A DNA stretch of 64,000 nt, taken from contig OZ020616.1 in NCBI GenBank assembly GCA_963971575.1, positions 7,363,934 to 7,427,933 on the forward strand, in the 5' to 3' direction. The stretch comes from Liopterus haemorrhoidalis (taxonomy: Eukaryota; Arthropoda; Insecta; Coleoptera; Dytiscidae). The notes beneath the pieces are model-generated. The model searched no databases, was not told the origin of the DNA, and saw nothing but the letters and a program-made list of their open reading frames with translations. This document shows positions 21,461 through 33,234 of the stretch, piece after piece. The position numbers and the translations under genes are program-made. The stretch's first letter is position 1. Each line of letters begins with the position of its first letter.

Positions 21461-22120
21461 TTTTAGGGTTCAAGAGCATGTGTGCTTATGTTGTGGGCTT
21501 AAGAGAAAATGAAAATAGAAAACTTTTCAATACCAACGTCATACTATTTTTATATCACAGACATCTTAAATAATAAGTTTTCAAGGATTTATCCTTGTTC
21601 AACAGGACCTTTATGAGATAGTTTCAAGTTAGTCTCATTATGGTAATCATCTCGAATTTCCGTTTCTTACCACAAACATCAACAATCACACTTCCTGAAT
21701 CTCATATCGCATTTCTGTATGGTCCTTGCATCCTGCATCCTGCAGGATCATGTCTGCATTGAACAGTATAGCTAGCAGGCTATCAGTTGGTTTTGAATCT
21801 GTGATTGCAAAGGTGGAACTAATGCCATCTGTGTAATAGAGTATTGGGGCAAATTGCCTTGATTCTTGGTCAATGTTGCGTTTAAATGATCTTTATTGGA
21901 AATGTGGAATATTATCTAGTTTCAGAATCTTAGATTGTTGCAAAGGTGAATTGAAACTGTAATATGTGAACTAATTTCATGAGAACTTCATGTTAGTTTA
22001 CTAAACTAAAATTTCAACTACTGTAATATTACTTCAGAACATTTATAAGCACAAAGACTAAGAATTAAATTAAGATTTTAATTAAAGATGACACCTTCTC
22101 ATATTTTAAAAGATCTTTTT
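21461..22120. other. No gene recognised
   Basis: Moderately AT-rich sequence with no credible frame, repeat or RNA gene that I can name. It is one of the few stretches without obvious transposon similarity, and it sits between two family-B copies. Confidence 0.4.
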
Positions 22121-23076
22121 TAGGGTTTTGTAGTTATGACCAAAAAACCCTTATACCGTCATTTTGTCGTCTATCTGTCTGTCTGTCTGTCTGTCCGGTA
22201 AAAATTGTAGACCAACGGCTAAACCTAGAAAGTTGAAATTTGGCATGCTTATACAACTCTTTGACCCACAAATAGGAAAGATACTAAAACATCTAAAAAG
22301 CATATCCCCCTAAAAATATAAACAAATATGTGCTAATCGAAAAAAAAAATATATTTTTTTAAATTATGAGTAGGGTATCAAATGAAAGCCCTTAGTACGT
22401 GGATTAACGATCAAAATTTTATTTTTTCAAAATAAATTATTTTGACGCGATTTTACAACGGAATAGTACAACAGGAATTTTCGATCAGATTATATTTTCG
22501 GAAAATAGCGCATTTTTTGTGTTTTTTTGTTGACGTCGTAAATATTTAAAATGTTGTATAAGACAGTAAACCAGTATGCCTTCATGATGTAGTGGCTAGA
22601 CATCTCGCTTCCTAAGTTACAAACTACGGTTCGCTTCCTGTCACAATTTTATTTTTTCTGTTTTTTATTTGCATTTTTATTTTGTTTAAATTATTTTGTC
22701 AAAATTCTAGTTATATTTTGTCAAATGTTGCATTTAATTTTTAAAAGCGTAAATTTAATAACCAGTGGGAAGTGTTGAAATTATAATTTAATTCAATATA
22801 TACGAAATCAGAGGGGCGGAAATTATGACTTAAAACAACCAATGGAAGCCATAGATGCAATTTTCAAAATCTTAATGACACTTGCTATAAAAAAAAAAAA
22901 AACAAAAAAAATACTGCACATATATAGAAACCTAAATAATGGTATTAGGCACCCGAATTAAGATTAACAAAAAAATATTTTAACATAAAATTTGTTTTGG
23001 CATCCCAAATTCATCATTCACTTACTAAATACCTGCGAAACCCTGAAATGTATGAAAATTCACATTCCAAATCAAT
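22121..23076 (+). mobile_element. Repeat family B (HINE-like) with tRNA-like cassette
   Basis: The 5' end TAGGGTTTTGTAGTTATGAC, CCCTTATACCGTCATTTTGT and a TCTG microsatellite (about 22173-22195) are followed by a ~330-bp body. Then comes a tRNA-like cassette (22576-22640: A-box-like TGATGTAGTGGC, B-box-like GGTTCGCTTCC), a T-rich spacer ATTTTATTTTTTCTG, an A-tract at 22890 and the 3' end ACTAAATACCTGCGAAACC plus the AAAATTCACATTCC remnant of the hairpin. Confidence 0.8.
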
Positions 23077-23329
23077 TTTTTTTTTTAGAATAACTTCACG
23101 GTCAATGATACCAAGTATTTTAAAAATATATTTATAAATAAGCTATTTTTCCCTATTCCGAAATAAATTTAGTAATCTATATAAATAAATGTTAACGTCT
23201 ATCTGTCGGTACGTCTGTATGGGCAATTTCCACTTGATTTTCAACATAACTAAAGGTAAATTCGAGGCAGGTTATGGGTTATATTTCATATAATATTTTT
23301 AATTATATAATACGTTACTAAGAGGGAAA

Positions 23330-24850
23330 CTTCACTTTTTATATTGTTTTCATTTGAAGAAATCAGTCACTGAAGCTCATCGAATGCTCGTAGAATCTTA
23401 TGGTGAAAGTGCTCCCACCGATAAATCATGCAGAGAATGGTTTCGAAGTTTCAAAAGTGATGATTTCGGTGTCGATGACAAACCTCGTCCAGGTTAACCG
23501 AAGAAGTTCGAGGACGAGGAATTGCAGGCGCTAATCGATGCGTGTCAATCGCTAGCGTAGTTAGTTTTCTAGTTAAATTTTTGGCGCAGAGCAACAATGG
23601 CTATTTGCGCTCAATCGCAACATGAGCTCGCGCAATTGTTGAATGTTGATCGATCAACAATTTCTGTGCGTTTGGCAGCCATGGAAAAGATTTACAAAAG
23701 GTAGATAGGTGCCGTATGAACTGAAAAAAAGATATATCGAGAGGCGCACAACCATGTCTGAAATATTGCTTGCCAGGCAAAAAAGCAAAGGTTTTTTGCA
23801 TCGTATTGTGACTGGAGACGAAAAGTGGATATATTTCGATAATTCCAAATAAAGGAAATCCATTTGAGACCCAGGAAAACCATCCGCATCTTGACCAAAG
23901 CGGAATATTCACGGCAAGAAAGTAATGCTCTGTATATGGTGGAATCAAAAGGGTGTAGTACAATTTGCTCTGTTTAAGCAACGCATTGTAGAATAAGCGG
24001 CCGGAATATGCAAAGAGACACGACAAAGCTGTCCTCCAGCATGATAACGCTGGACCACATGTTGTAAAGATTGTGAAGACCACCTTGGAAGCATTTGGCA
24101 AGGAAGTTTTACCTCACCCGCCGTATTCACCAGACATTTCTCCATCAGATTATCACTTGTTCAGATCGATGGTACACGGGCTTTCGGGTCAGCACTTGAA
24201 CAATTATGAAGAAATAGAGAAATTGGTTTAAGAAATAGGCTTAATGAATGAATCGCTTCGAAGGACGAGTCGTTTTTCCGTCAAGGAATACAACAACTGC
24301 CAGACAGATGAGAAAAAATAACAGCAAGCGATGGCAAATACTTTAAGACCGGGAGCTCATGACAGTTTTTGGTCTCCGATTTCATACAGCACGCCTTTTG
24401 GAGGAGAGAATATTTACCCTGTGACAACAACAAAGGGATGGTACTAAACCCCTGCACGCTTTCCGGTCATAGGGAAAATTGCATTTCCACTTAAACACAA
24501 CATTTTTGTGCTTTTCTCTGATTTAATATTGCTTGCCCTTTTGTCAAAAGAAAGTTATAACAAATTTAAAGTCTTTTAAATATATGCATGCGATTCGGAG
24601 GGTCCCAAAGGGCTCAAACGGTCATGTGATCTTGTAATAAAAAAATATGATTTTCCGCGTTTTCATACATCCCTTTTTTGTTGTCACAGGGTAAATATTA
24701 TCTCCTCCAAAAGGCATGCTGTATGAAATCGGAGACCAAAAATGTCATGAGCTCCCGGTCTATTTGTATAGTGTATTTTTCATGATTTTTCACAATAAAG
24801 TCTTTTCTGGAAGAAAAAAACGGACCGAATTATGTAATTGACACACCTAA
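23330..24850 (+). pseudogene. Mariner transposase pseudogene, interrupted by a foldback element
   Basis: The plus strand reads VTEAHRMLVESYGESAPTDK then CREWFRSFKSDDFGVDD (23365-23485, N-terminal HTH). After a stop come AQLLNVDRSTISVRLAAMEK (about 23625-23685), then in shifted frames FFASYCDWRRKVD (the usual ..RIVTGDEKW block), ALYMVESKGC, HDNAGPHVVKIVKTTLEAF (second Asp, about 24038), PYSPDISPSDYHLF (third Asp) and QQLPDR.EKITASDGKYF up to 24344. The foldback copy at 24347-24760 sits at the last codon; the 3' UTR resumes after it and ends with the terminal-repeat-like AATTGACACACCTAA at about 24850. Many stops and frameshifts. I see no left terminal repeat. Confidence 0.8.
24347..24760. mobile_element. 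Foldback element F, copy 2 (internally deleted)
   Basis: It starts GACCGGGAGCTCATGACA and ends with the complement followed by TA (24761-24762). The left arm is complete; the unique centre is present but reversed relative to copies 1 and 3. The inner part of the right arm is missing: the centre jumps at about 24670 from GTTTTCATAC to CCCTTTTTTGTTGTC. It is inserted at the end of a mariner coding region. Confidence 0.85.
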
Positions 24851-24852
24851 TA

Positions 24853-24905
24853 CCATGAGTTCAAAAAGAAATTACATGAGGGTTGGCTATGGAAAAATTA
24901 AATAA
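24853..24905. mobile_element. Half of a palindromic MITE (see 61079-61274)
   Basis: CCATGAGTTCAAAAAG and GAGGGTTGGCTATGGAAAAA match one arm of the complete palindromic MITE at 61079-61274. TA precedes it (24851-24852). The second arm is not found downstream. Confidence 0.65.
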
Positions 24906-25027
24906 TGTATCCAAATAATATTTCCAGATGTGCGTATTATAAGATAGGGTATATTATGAAATTTAACAGCCTTTTTGGAGCTTATTTATTTAGTTTAGTA
25001 TCGGGTTATTAGATTACCCGAAAACAA

Positions 25028-25032
<5 letters not shown>

Positions 25033-25086
<54 letters not shown>
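25033..25086. repeat. (GA)n microsatellite
   Basis: An uninterrupted GA dinucleotide run of about 54 bp. No gene is recognisable in the flanking stretches 24906-25032 and 25087-25560. Confidence 0.95.
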
Positions 25087-25092
<6 letters not shown>

Positions 25093-25561
25093 ACTATAGT
25101 TAACACTGATCAATCAAACTGAAATCTTTGAACCCAGTTTCAATTTTTCTTATGCTCTAATCTTTAATCAAACTTTTACATTTCTTAAAGTTTATCTGGC
25201 TTCCCATCAGTTCTTTGTTGTTCTCCTGTTTGTCCTGTGCAAGTGTGATTAAGAGGAGTGGCCTAAAACCAGCATGTATATCCTACTCCAGGAAACCGCT
25301 TTGACAGCGTCTAATGAATAGCTCAATGGGACAATATGGCGCACTAAGATGGTGACATTTTCAATGGTTATTTGATATTTTTGTTAAGTGAGGTTTTATC
25401 CGAAATTATAGGGTGTATTTTTAAATGAATGTTGGTTATTCAAGCGAGTAAATTGGGTGACAATAGTGCTCTTAAAAAAGGAATTTTTAAAGTAGTTGTG
25501 CAGATAATGATATAGGAAACACACTTAGGCGTATTTGCAAAAATTATAGGCACTCTAAAAC

Positions 25562-25990
25562 CCGCATAAGAGCTATTGTGGCGCAGTGGTAAGACAAGGA
25601 AACCCAGAAGATGAATTCCATCCCCGATGTATCCACTGAATTTTCTACTTTCTACATTGTGAAAGAATTTTATTTTTGAAAAAGTTAAATAAATCTCCAC
25701 TATGTAAAATATTAATGCGAGTTCTTAATATTTTGATTAACAGACGAATATTAATTTTTGATCAAAATTGATTTAAACATGTTTAGTTTCACCAACGGAG
25801 TGTCCAAGCTCGTTAAATCGCGCAATTCTAACTGGTTAAAACAGTCTGAATTGTGAGGTTGCTGATTCGATTCTCCATTGGCGATATTATTCGGGCGAGA
25901 ATAATATGTTAACATTACTTCAATTTTCACAATCATTAACCCGTCATCCAGGTGTAGATGCTTACCCCCTGTCATCGGCGATTGGCCTCG
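25562..25990. repeat. Two weak tRNA-like/SINE-like segments
   Basis: At 25563-25595 GAGCTATTGTGGCGCAGTGG TAAGAC resembles the SINE head at 4648. At about 25790-25875 an A-box/B-box-like pair (GCTGATTCGATTCTCC as B box) precedes GGCGATATTATTCGGGCGAG and a downstream body to about 25990. Neither folds convincingly by eye as an intact tRNA. I take them as old SINE fragments; a chance origin cannot be excluded. Confidence 0.35.
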
Positions 25991-26035
25991 TTGCAGAAAT
26001 AAATGCAGATGTAAATTAAGTAAAATTAATAAATT

Positions 26036-27171
26036 AATGTGAACTGTGAATTTTCACACATTTCAGGGTTTTGTAAGTATTTAGTCAGTGAATGATGATT
26101 ATTAGAAGATCAAACGATGAATGCCTGTCACTAGACAAGAAGGTTGCAGTTAGATTTTTTCTACCTTGTATTAATTACACTAGAACTCCTCTAATTTTGT
26201 GGTCATATATCTCTAATAATAATATAATATATATTTTAACGCAATTTTTTTTTGTGTAATTGCAAAAATGTCATTCTAATCCAGACCTGGCAACACTGCG
26301 GCCGATGTTTTGTCACGCAAGAGCATCGCTCCTATAAAGACATTGTTTATATTGCGACTATATGAAAAACTAATAGATTCTCTACTAGAAATGGAAACCC
26401 AGCTATCAGCCAGTTATTTATTTATTTTCCTAGTCGATATTTGCATAATAGGTTTACGTACCTCTTCTGTATCCATAAAAAAATGTATCCATGTATATAT
26501 AAATATATTTTTTTAATTTTAGCTAAGATATTTAACGAAAATCTTAATACTTTGCAAAATTTAGTCAAAATGAATTGTATTTCAAAAATCAATTTCCGTT
26601 CCTTAATCTGCACATAAAGAGCTTCCATTTAAATTTTAATATCCCCACAATAAAATTAATTTTTTTTTTTTAATAACACAAAAACTGTAATATTTTCCAA
26701 AATTGAAATCGGATAAAAAATTCCTCTCGTACGTTTCCGATTCATAGTAATATACATTGCTTAGAATTATTTCAGATTTTTAATTTAACCCCTTAGGGTA
26801 AAGGAAACGGGACACTGATCTTTTAGTACTTTTTGGAAAAAACTGTATTAAAATGAAAAAAAAAAAATAATTAAAGAAAAAACTACTTCCCGTTCCTTTA
26901 TCTACGTCTTAAGAGCTTTCTTTTGGTACCATACAATAAATTTAAAAAAATATTTCTTTGAACAAAAAAATCAATATTTTGCGAAAAACCAATTTAATCA
27001 AAATTTCCTGTTGACTATTCCTGTTCCCACCAATGTACATTATTGAGATTTTTTTTCAAATTTTTTGTTCAACTCCTCGGGTGGGAGATAGGGTGGGGAA
27101 CAAAAGTTTTTTGGCATTATACTGACAAGAACCCCATAAAAAAATTAGTTTTCAAAAATAAAAATTTGTTT
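26036..27171 (-). mobile_element. Repeat family B (HINE-like), 5' end lost
   Basis: The inverted 3' terminus is at 26036-26085: TGTGAATTTTCACACA, then TTTCAGGGTTTTGTAAGTAT. The body is shared with the copy at 20586-21460, continuing through blocks (CCTTAGGGTAAAGG, GAGATAGGGTGGGG) also present at 38197-38826 and 59083-60080. It stops at about 27171, where LINE RT sequence begins, so the 5' end with its microsatellite is missing. Confidence 0.75.
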
Positions 27172-27850
27172 AAACACGGACAAATACCAGACCCTGCTGT
27201 TACCAAACTAGGAAACATAATTTTGAAAATCCTCGTTACGCAAAGTTTCTTGGAATCCACGTAAATCTTCATTTACGTTGGGACCAACACACTGAATTTA
27301 TTAGTCGAAAGCTTAGGTCCACCATTTACCTGATAAGGAGATTGAAATACGAAGTATGTAGAGAGGTCATATTGAAAGCCTATTTTACATTATTCCAATC
27401 CCACCTAAATTATGGTATACTTATATGGGGTCATTTTCCGTTCGCTGACAGAATTTTTAGCCTTCAGCGTAAAGCTGTCAGAATTATCGCTGGCGGTGCC
27501 TACAAAGCCGAATGTCGAGATTATTTTACAAGTCTCAAAATAATGACCTTACCAGCATTATTCATTTATAATTGCCTCTTACTAATACATAAGAATCTGA
27601 GCAAATTATCTACTCTTGAAGACTCACATGAGTGCAACACTCGCTCAAAAAACGATATCCGTTCTCAGTACCTTCGCTTGAACAAATCCAGATACTGCTC
27701 AAATTATTATTACATAAAATTTTTCAATGTGTTGTCCTAGGAGATTAAACTATCATGCAGAGCATTTTCAAATAAAGTTAACGACATTTTGTTGAAAAAT
27801 TCCATTTATGATTTTAATAATTTTGAAAATATTGAATTTTGTATGTGAAA
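27172..27850 (+). pseudogene. Non-LTR retrotransposon RT C-terminal part
   Basis: The plus strand gives KFLGIHVNLHLRWDQHTEF (about 27238-27295), RSTIYLIRRLKYEV, ILKAYFTLFQSHLNYGILIW (about 27372-27430), FSLQRKAVRIIAGGAYKAEC, LPALFIYNCLLLIHKNLSKL, HECNTRSKNDI and, after one stop at 27738, EIKLSCRAFSNKVNDILLKN. This is the thumb/connection tail of a Jockey/CR1-like RT. One frameshift near 27235 and the stop at 27738 disrupt it. The catalytic blocks are absent (5' truncation at the junction with family B). Confidence 0.8.
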
Positions 27851-27892
27851 CTTTATGTACCTAATAATGACTGACTAGAAACAATATATGTA

Positions 27893-28406
27893 CAGTGGGT
27901 GGCCAAATTATTAGGGACAGTGCAGATTTTTTGTAATTTACAAATGAATTTAATGAGGAAATAAGTGGCTTTGGGTCTCGTATTTATTTTTATTCATTAG
28001 AGTGCTTTATTTAAAATATAAAACGACATAATTGCTTATTCATAATCATTTATTTTTGTATAAAAAGTGTTAATTTAGCAAATTAAGTAAAATCGTAATA
28101 TTTTGTAATGCCACCCTTTGCTGCGATTGCGGCTTCCAGGCGTCTGGGCATGCTTTCTGTGCAGACTTTTGCGTTGTGTCGGAGATTGGGGTTGTGATGC
28201 CACTCTCTGATAAGGGTTTCTATAAATTTCCGCTTGGTGGTGATGATTTCTTTGGCGATCTCCCTCTTTTTAAAATAATAATGATACCAGCAACAAGAAT
28301 ATAGAAGAAAAATGATTAAAAAACAATTTATTTTCTCACAAAATGCATTTAAACTTGAAAATTACAAAAAAAAGTGTACTGTCCGTAATAATTTGGCCAC
28401 CCACTG
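27893..28406. mobile_element. Tc1-like deletion derivative
   Basis: CAGTGGGTGGCCAAATTATT at 27893 has its complement ending at 28406, flanked by TA (27891-27892, 28407-28408). The interior minus strand encodes ESMPRRLEAAIAAKGGITKY, the extreme C-terminus of a Tc1-family transposase (compare 52993-53217), so this is an internally deleted autonomous element. It sits just downstream of the LINE C-terminus. Confidence 0.9.
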
Positions 28407-28409
28407 TAT

Positions 28410-29415
28410 ATGTAATTTAGTCAGTAAATTATTGTTATTATCAAATGATCCTCATAGAAGTATTAAATATATGTTGAAAGCCATTACTTAAAACAGATGG
28501 CACAATTTTTATTTTGTTTTAGGAACAGTGAAGACCACAGTTTGTTCTATATTCTTGATATACGTGTTTGAATTTCGTTATCCTTGTTTTTATTTTCACT
28601 TTGCTGACTCTACAGGTCTACAAATTTGTAAATTCATGTTAATTCATGCTCAAATACCCAGCTGGTAATTTAATTTTCTTTACAATAAGGAGGTTGTTGT
28701 ATATTAGAGAGTATCTACCTAATATCTCTTAGAGAAACGACATTAGAACTGCAACATTAACATGCAAACAGTACAGGAGAATAACAATCCGAAACTCGTC
28801 TTATATCTTATTAATTCAGCTCTGCACCAAAGCAAATCAGAACGTTGGACTTATTCCCAAATATGAAAGCAACCATCTCCTATGTATATTGTGTGATTGC
28901 ACCGGAATAGTAATTAACGAAATTTGACTTGCATCTACGTTAATTTAAGAACAACAATCTGAATAATTATCTTGAAGCAGTTCAAAGTGTCTTTGCCTTG
29001 AGGTTTATATGGTAGCTGAGCTAATATGTTTCGGCGAACTGGTTTTGATATGATAATATTATACAAGGGGGCTTCTTTAACAACAATAATATGCTAATTG
29101 ATTGTTTATTTAATAAAATGTTTAGTCGTGCATTGTAATTTTCACCATTTTATACATGCAAGGCTGATTCTAATTTAGAAAAATTGATAAGGGATGTTGG
29201 AATATCAGAATATCCGCATCAAAACAGTGGCACACATTTTATATTAAGTTGGAGGAAGTAAGGTGAACGAAATTGTTTTATAAAATTTACATAAAATTAA
29301 ATACTGCGGCTTTAATATAATTTCATTCAAATGATGCAATGCTGAGCTTTTTCAGTTATATTTTGCTTGATTTTTTTGCATATTTTTATCTTATATTGTG
29401 CACTGCCTATTCATA
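28410..29415. other. No gene recognised
   Basis: AT-rich sequence without a supported frame. The first part may be the 3' end of the preceding LINE. I see no repeats shared with the rest of the window. Confidence 0.4.
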
Positions 29416-29419
29416 TTAA

Positions 29420-29765
29420 GCGGAAACTAAACAAAAATTCACTGATTGAGTCTTCCAAGATGAACCGAAACCCACAAAAGTTGTTCGTTCACGAAACACT
29501 TCGAAGAAAATGATTGCTTGTTTCTTCGGTTGTGCTGAACATATCGAAACCATTCCTGTAGAGAATCGGAGAACAGTTAATGCTGAATGGTATACAACAA
29601 TTTTTGCCAGAATTTCGACAAAATCAGGAAAAACAAACAAAAACGTCGCATCATTCTTCATCATGACAATGCAAGCTCCCACTCAGCAATTCAAACAATT
29701 GAGAAAAACATCGAATTAATGTCTCATTGCCCTTATTCACCTGATTTATCCCCTAACGAGACTTA
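29420..29765 (+). pseudogene. Mariner transposase fragment
   Basis: The plus strand reads VFQDEPKPTKVVRSRNTSKK, then MIACFFGCAEHIETIPVENR and RTVNAEWYTTIFARISTKSG, then (shifted) HHDNASSH-like residues and CPYSPDLSPNE. These are the middle blocks of a mariner/SETMAR-like DD34D transposase. A homologous piece lies on the minus strand at 45975-46218. The N-terminal HTH and the C-terminus are missing, and the sequence joins a LINE relic at about 29766. Confidence 0.75.
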
Positions 29766-30210
29766 GATATCTTTATTTTAAAATATTTTAGCTAATATTT
29801 ACTCCTTCAATTGTTATAACACTTTTATTTTGCCTTAGTAGAATCTATACTCTTAAATATAAACGGATTAATTGAATGAGAAAGTGCTGCAAAGATTACT
29901 CAAAAGAATATAATTAAAATTATTTGCAATAAACCTGTATTTTATGACACAAAGGAAACTATTTATTGAATCTAATATAAGAACAATTGAACAATTGAAT
30001 TTGCTAGCAATAATAAAATACATATATTAAGTACCATACATTATACAATTAATATCGCATGACCATGGTAATAAAAATGCCGGCAAAGTATTGCCCTATA
30101 AAGTAAGTAAGACTGTAGAACAGCCATGTTTAGTGTATTACTTTCTTAAACTCGACAAAATTTTCAAAAGTATTATCTGTCTCATCTTGTAATACGTAAC
30201 CAGATCTGAT
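29766..30210 (+). pseudogene. Decayed LINE RT C-terminus
   Basis: Short conserved words survive in different frames: IIKIICNKPVFYDTK (about 29910-29955), EQLNLLAIIKYI-like residues around 29990, and KTVEQPCLVYYFLKLDKIFK (about 30107-30165). They follow the order of a Jockey/CR1-like RT tail. Several frameshifts make it non-functional. It is cut at 30212 by the TSD of the hAT element that follows. Confidence 0.55.
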
Positions 30211-30220
30211 TACTTTGGTG

Positions 30221-31640
30221 CAGTGGAGCAGCCAGGATTTTGTCTTGGGGAGGGCCGAATCAAATTTCGTGGGCACGCGGGCCGCATACGGCCTCCAACC
30301 TAATTTTTTGAGGCCCCTGAAATGGTAATCAAAATCACTTGAGCTTATTTAGGGGGAAAATATATTTAAAACGTAAAATATACTCTCTTCCCCTTTTCTG
30401 TTTATAAAAAAATGTCAAAAAACCCTTCGGGATTTTTAAAGTTCCATCACTACTTACCATTTTGTATGTAAAATAGACTGCGACCCAAATCAGTTCGACA
30501 CCCCTGCTGTTGGATATTGATGTTTATATCAAATAATAATTTCAGTATTTGTTGATAAAAAAATCAGCTGTTGCCACCACAGGACCGACAGCCATCATAA
30601 AGTACTTATATAAATTACATTCTAGCAGCAGAGTAGAAATAACTTGGCCTAACATTTTCTAACAGAGATATTATTTATCATGACCATGGAAACGTTACAT
30701 ATAAATATGAAAAAATTGAGACTTAATTGAGACAAAAACTTTCACTTGATTTTTTCTTCGATAAATACATATTTATTTATATTTTTCGCGCTATTTTGTA
30801 CCGAACGTTCAAACTCATGTGACGGAATAAAGAATTCTTGATTATACCTACGAAAACCTAAAAATAAAATGTAAATATATATTTTCTGCTAATTTCAACA
30901 CTAATCATAATAAAATATAGCTTATTATTAATGTAATATACATAAGTTATTTTGCTGTACGATTATGATAAATTTGTTAACTTTTCATTTCATTGGAACT
31001 TCAGAGGGGGCTTGTCCCCCCCCCTGAATACTCCACTGTTGTTGAGTACAACTTATATCCTTTTTGTGTGTAAAACATCATAATTTCAAAAATACCTAAG
31101 AAGATATTGATATTCATATTTATCTACAAAATAAAACCAAATACCGATTTTAAGAGCGCGATTGTCTCCAAAACTACTCTTTATTATATTTCTATTCTAT
31201 TTCACGTTCGAGGTGTCATTTTAAAATTACATTCTGAAGGTTATACCGAAGTCAGATTTCCATTTTATCTTATCTGAATCGAGTATTTAGTTGTTTAAAA
31301 CAGTTTGATCATTTGACTGGGCGAATGTTTTAGTCGATGTGTCAGGGGGGAAAAAGGATCAACGCTCCCTTTCATATAATTCGTTGGAGCATATTTGGAA
31401 AGTGATGTATTTTCACTTGAACAATGATTATGTCACTTTATCAAGAGTAGGCAATCTTAAAAAAAAAAATTATTAATACGAAAAAAAAAATGCCAATATT
31501 GTTAACAATGAAGTAATTTAAAAATTAACTACTGTTGTGTTAAAAAAAATTATCTTCAACTCTCCGAGCAGCGCCGTGTAATCTGCTGGTCCTGGGAGGG
31601 GCCGAGTCCCGTCGCCCCCCCCCCCTTGGCTGCGCCACTT
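30221..31640. mobile_element. hAT-type element H2, second copy of H1
   Basis: CAGTGGAGCAGCCAGGATTT at 30221 and the right end ...GGCTGCGCCACTT at 31640 are inverted, with a perfect 8-bp TSD CTTTGGTG (30213-30220, 31641-31648). It is collinear with H1 over its whole length except for an extra 170 bp at 30568-30737, an inserted family-A fragment. There is no recognisable transposase. Confidence 0.9.
30568..30737 (-). mobile_element. Family A fragment inserted in H2
   Basis: The complement of the family-A 3' end (TCAGCTGTTGCCACCACAGG, ATAATATCTCTGTTAGAAAA on the other strand) lies between TTGATAAAAAAA and AAAACTTTCACTTGA. The two flanks are contiguous in the H1 copy, so the insertion is datable as later than the H1/H2 split. 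The end CTGA joins a run of T in the target (element sense). Confidence 0.75.
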
Positions 31641-31648
31641 CTTTGGTG

Positions 31649-31952
31649 ACTGTTGTGGTGTAAATAGACTTTTATGAAACCATGTGAACTTGTAAATCTG
31701 GCTTTTAAATTTTTGGTTAAGTTTCATTATATTGAGGTTATATTCATTCAAAAACTCATTGAATAAAAGACTAAAAGAAAGAAGTTTATATGCAAGTTGA
31801 AAGGGCCAGGATGGTCTTTCAAAATGGCGGAAAATATGTTTCTGGCTGTACAGTGGCGTAGGACAATTTATTAAAATAATTGTTATCGGTAAAAAATATC
31901 TTGATATTTTCAAAAGAAGCTAGATATGTATATGAGATACAAACAATAAAAA
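31649..31952. other. No gene recognised
   Basis: Short AT-rich interval between H2 and a family-B copy. The minus-strand open frame over 31518-31913 runs across the H2 boundary and is not a gene. Confidence 0.4.
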
Positions 31953-32172
31953 AATTGATGTGAAGTGTGAATTTTTACGCATTTCAGGATTTCGCAGGTA
32001 TATAATAAGCGAAGGCGGCATGCTGAAACACGGCAAAATGAACGATATTTTTAAAATAATTTATTGTCTGTTAATCTAAGAGCTTTAAAAGCAAATTTTA
32101 TGTTAAAATATTTTCTTGTTAATTTTAATTCGAATACCTAATACCATTATTTAGGTTTATAAATATGTGCAG

Positions 32173-32253
<81 letters not shown>

Positions 32254-32519
32254 CGAGGTTCATTAGGATTTTGAAAATTGCGCCTATGGCTTCCATTGGT
32301 TGTCATATGCTCCGCCCCTTTGGTTTCGTATACATGACACATAGAATGAAAATATAATTCCAACATTCCAACTGGTTATTAAATTTACGCTCTTAAAAAT
32401 TAAATGCAAAATTTGCCAAAATATAACTATAATTTTGACAAAATAATTTAAAGAAAATAAAAATGGAAAAAAAAAACAAAAAATAAAATTATCTCCTCTG
32501 CTCGGGCGGGACCCTAGAA

Positions 32520-33234
32520 TAGTGATGGCGAACCTTTTGAACTCGGTGTGTCAAAATTCGGAAAAAACCTTGCTCAACTCATAATTTTGTGATATTTGCA
32601 GCCCCATTAAATTTTTTTTATATACAGTACCTAGACAAAATATTATAACCACTTAAAAAACAACTGTTTATTAAAAATGCCGACATATATCGTGTATTTA
32701 TTAAAAGATAAGCTATTTTAAACATCTTCAACTCTGTAGTTTTATTCTGAGACTGATTTGCAAGAACAAAAAGTACCGATTTTGTCCTGGCTAAGTAATT
32801 CGCCGGATATCAATCCTATCGAAAATGTTTGGAGCCTCCTGAAAAGAATTGTTTATGATTTAAATAATACTAATAAACAAGTTTTAATAGATAATATTAA
32901 AAAAGTATGGCATGGCTCTCCAGAAATTGAAAATTGTATTAGGGCATGTATTGAGAGTATGCCTCGAAGAATTACGGCATATAAAAGCAAAGGGGGGCAA
33001 CACAAAATATTAAAAACATTTTATAAATCTACTAAAATAATTTGATGATTTTTTTTGTTGATTTTGTGTAAAACAATGAATTTTTAAAAAATCATAAGTG
33101 GTTATAATATTTTGTTTAGGTACTGTATTTATTTGTTAAAAAAGCAAAAACAAAAAGTCCGTAAACGATGCGGGTCACCCAAAATGTCTTGGCGTGTTAC
33201 CCATGACACGCGTGTCATAGGTTCGCCATCACTA
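32520..33234. mobile_element. hAT-type element H5
   Basis: TAGTGATGGCGAACC at 32520 and GGTTCGCCATCACTA at 33220-33234 are perfect inverted ends with a perfect TSD CCCTAGAA (32512-32519, 33235-33242). Sub-terminal CGGTGTGTCA / TGACACGCGTG motifs also face each other. About 214 bp is hAT; the remainder is a Tc1 derivative nested inside. Confidence 0.92.
32625..33125 (+). mobile_element. Tc1-like deletion derivative nested in H5
   Basis: CAGTACCTAGACAAAATATT at 32625 has its complement ending at 33125; TA flanks both ends (32623-32624, 33126-33127). Inside, 32758-33045 encodes the last ~95 residues of a Tc1-family transposase: WLSNSPDINPIENVWSLLKR with the third catalytic residue (Glu in IEN) and ESMPRRITAYKSKGGQHK at the C-terminus. 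The N-terminal DNA-binding domain and the first two catalytic Asp are deleted. Confidence 0.9.

Noticed and set aside
23601..24145. Minus-strand open frames of 66-166 codons
   Set aside because: They are shadows of the mariner pseudogene on the plus strand.
29416..29682. 88-codon minus-strand frame
   Set aside because: It is antisense to a mariner fragment with clear motifs on the plus strand.
32157..32366. Frame with alternating Tyr-Ile
   Set aside because: Translation of the (TA)n tract at 32177-32252.
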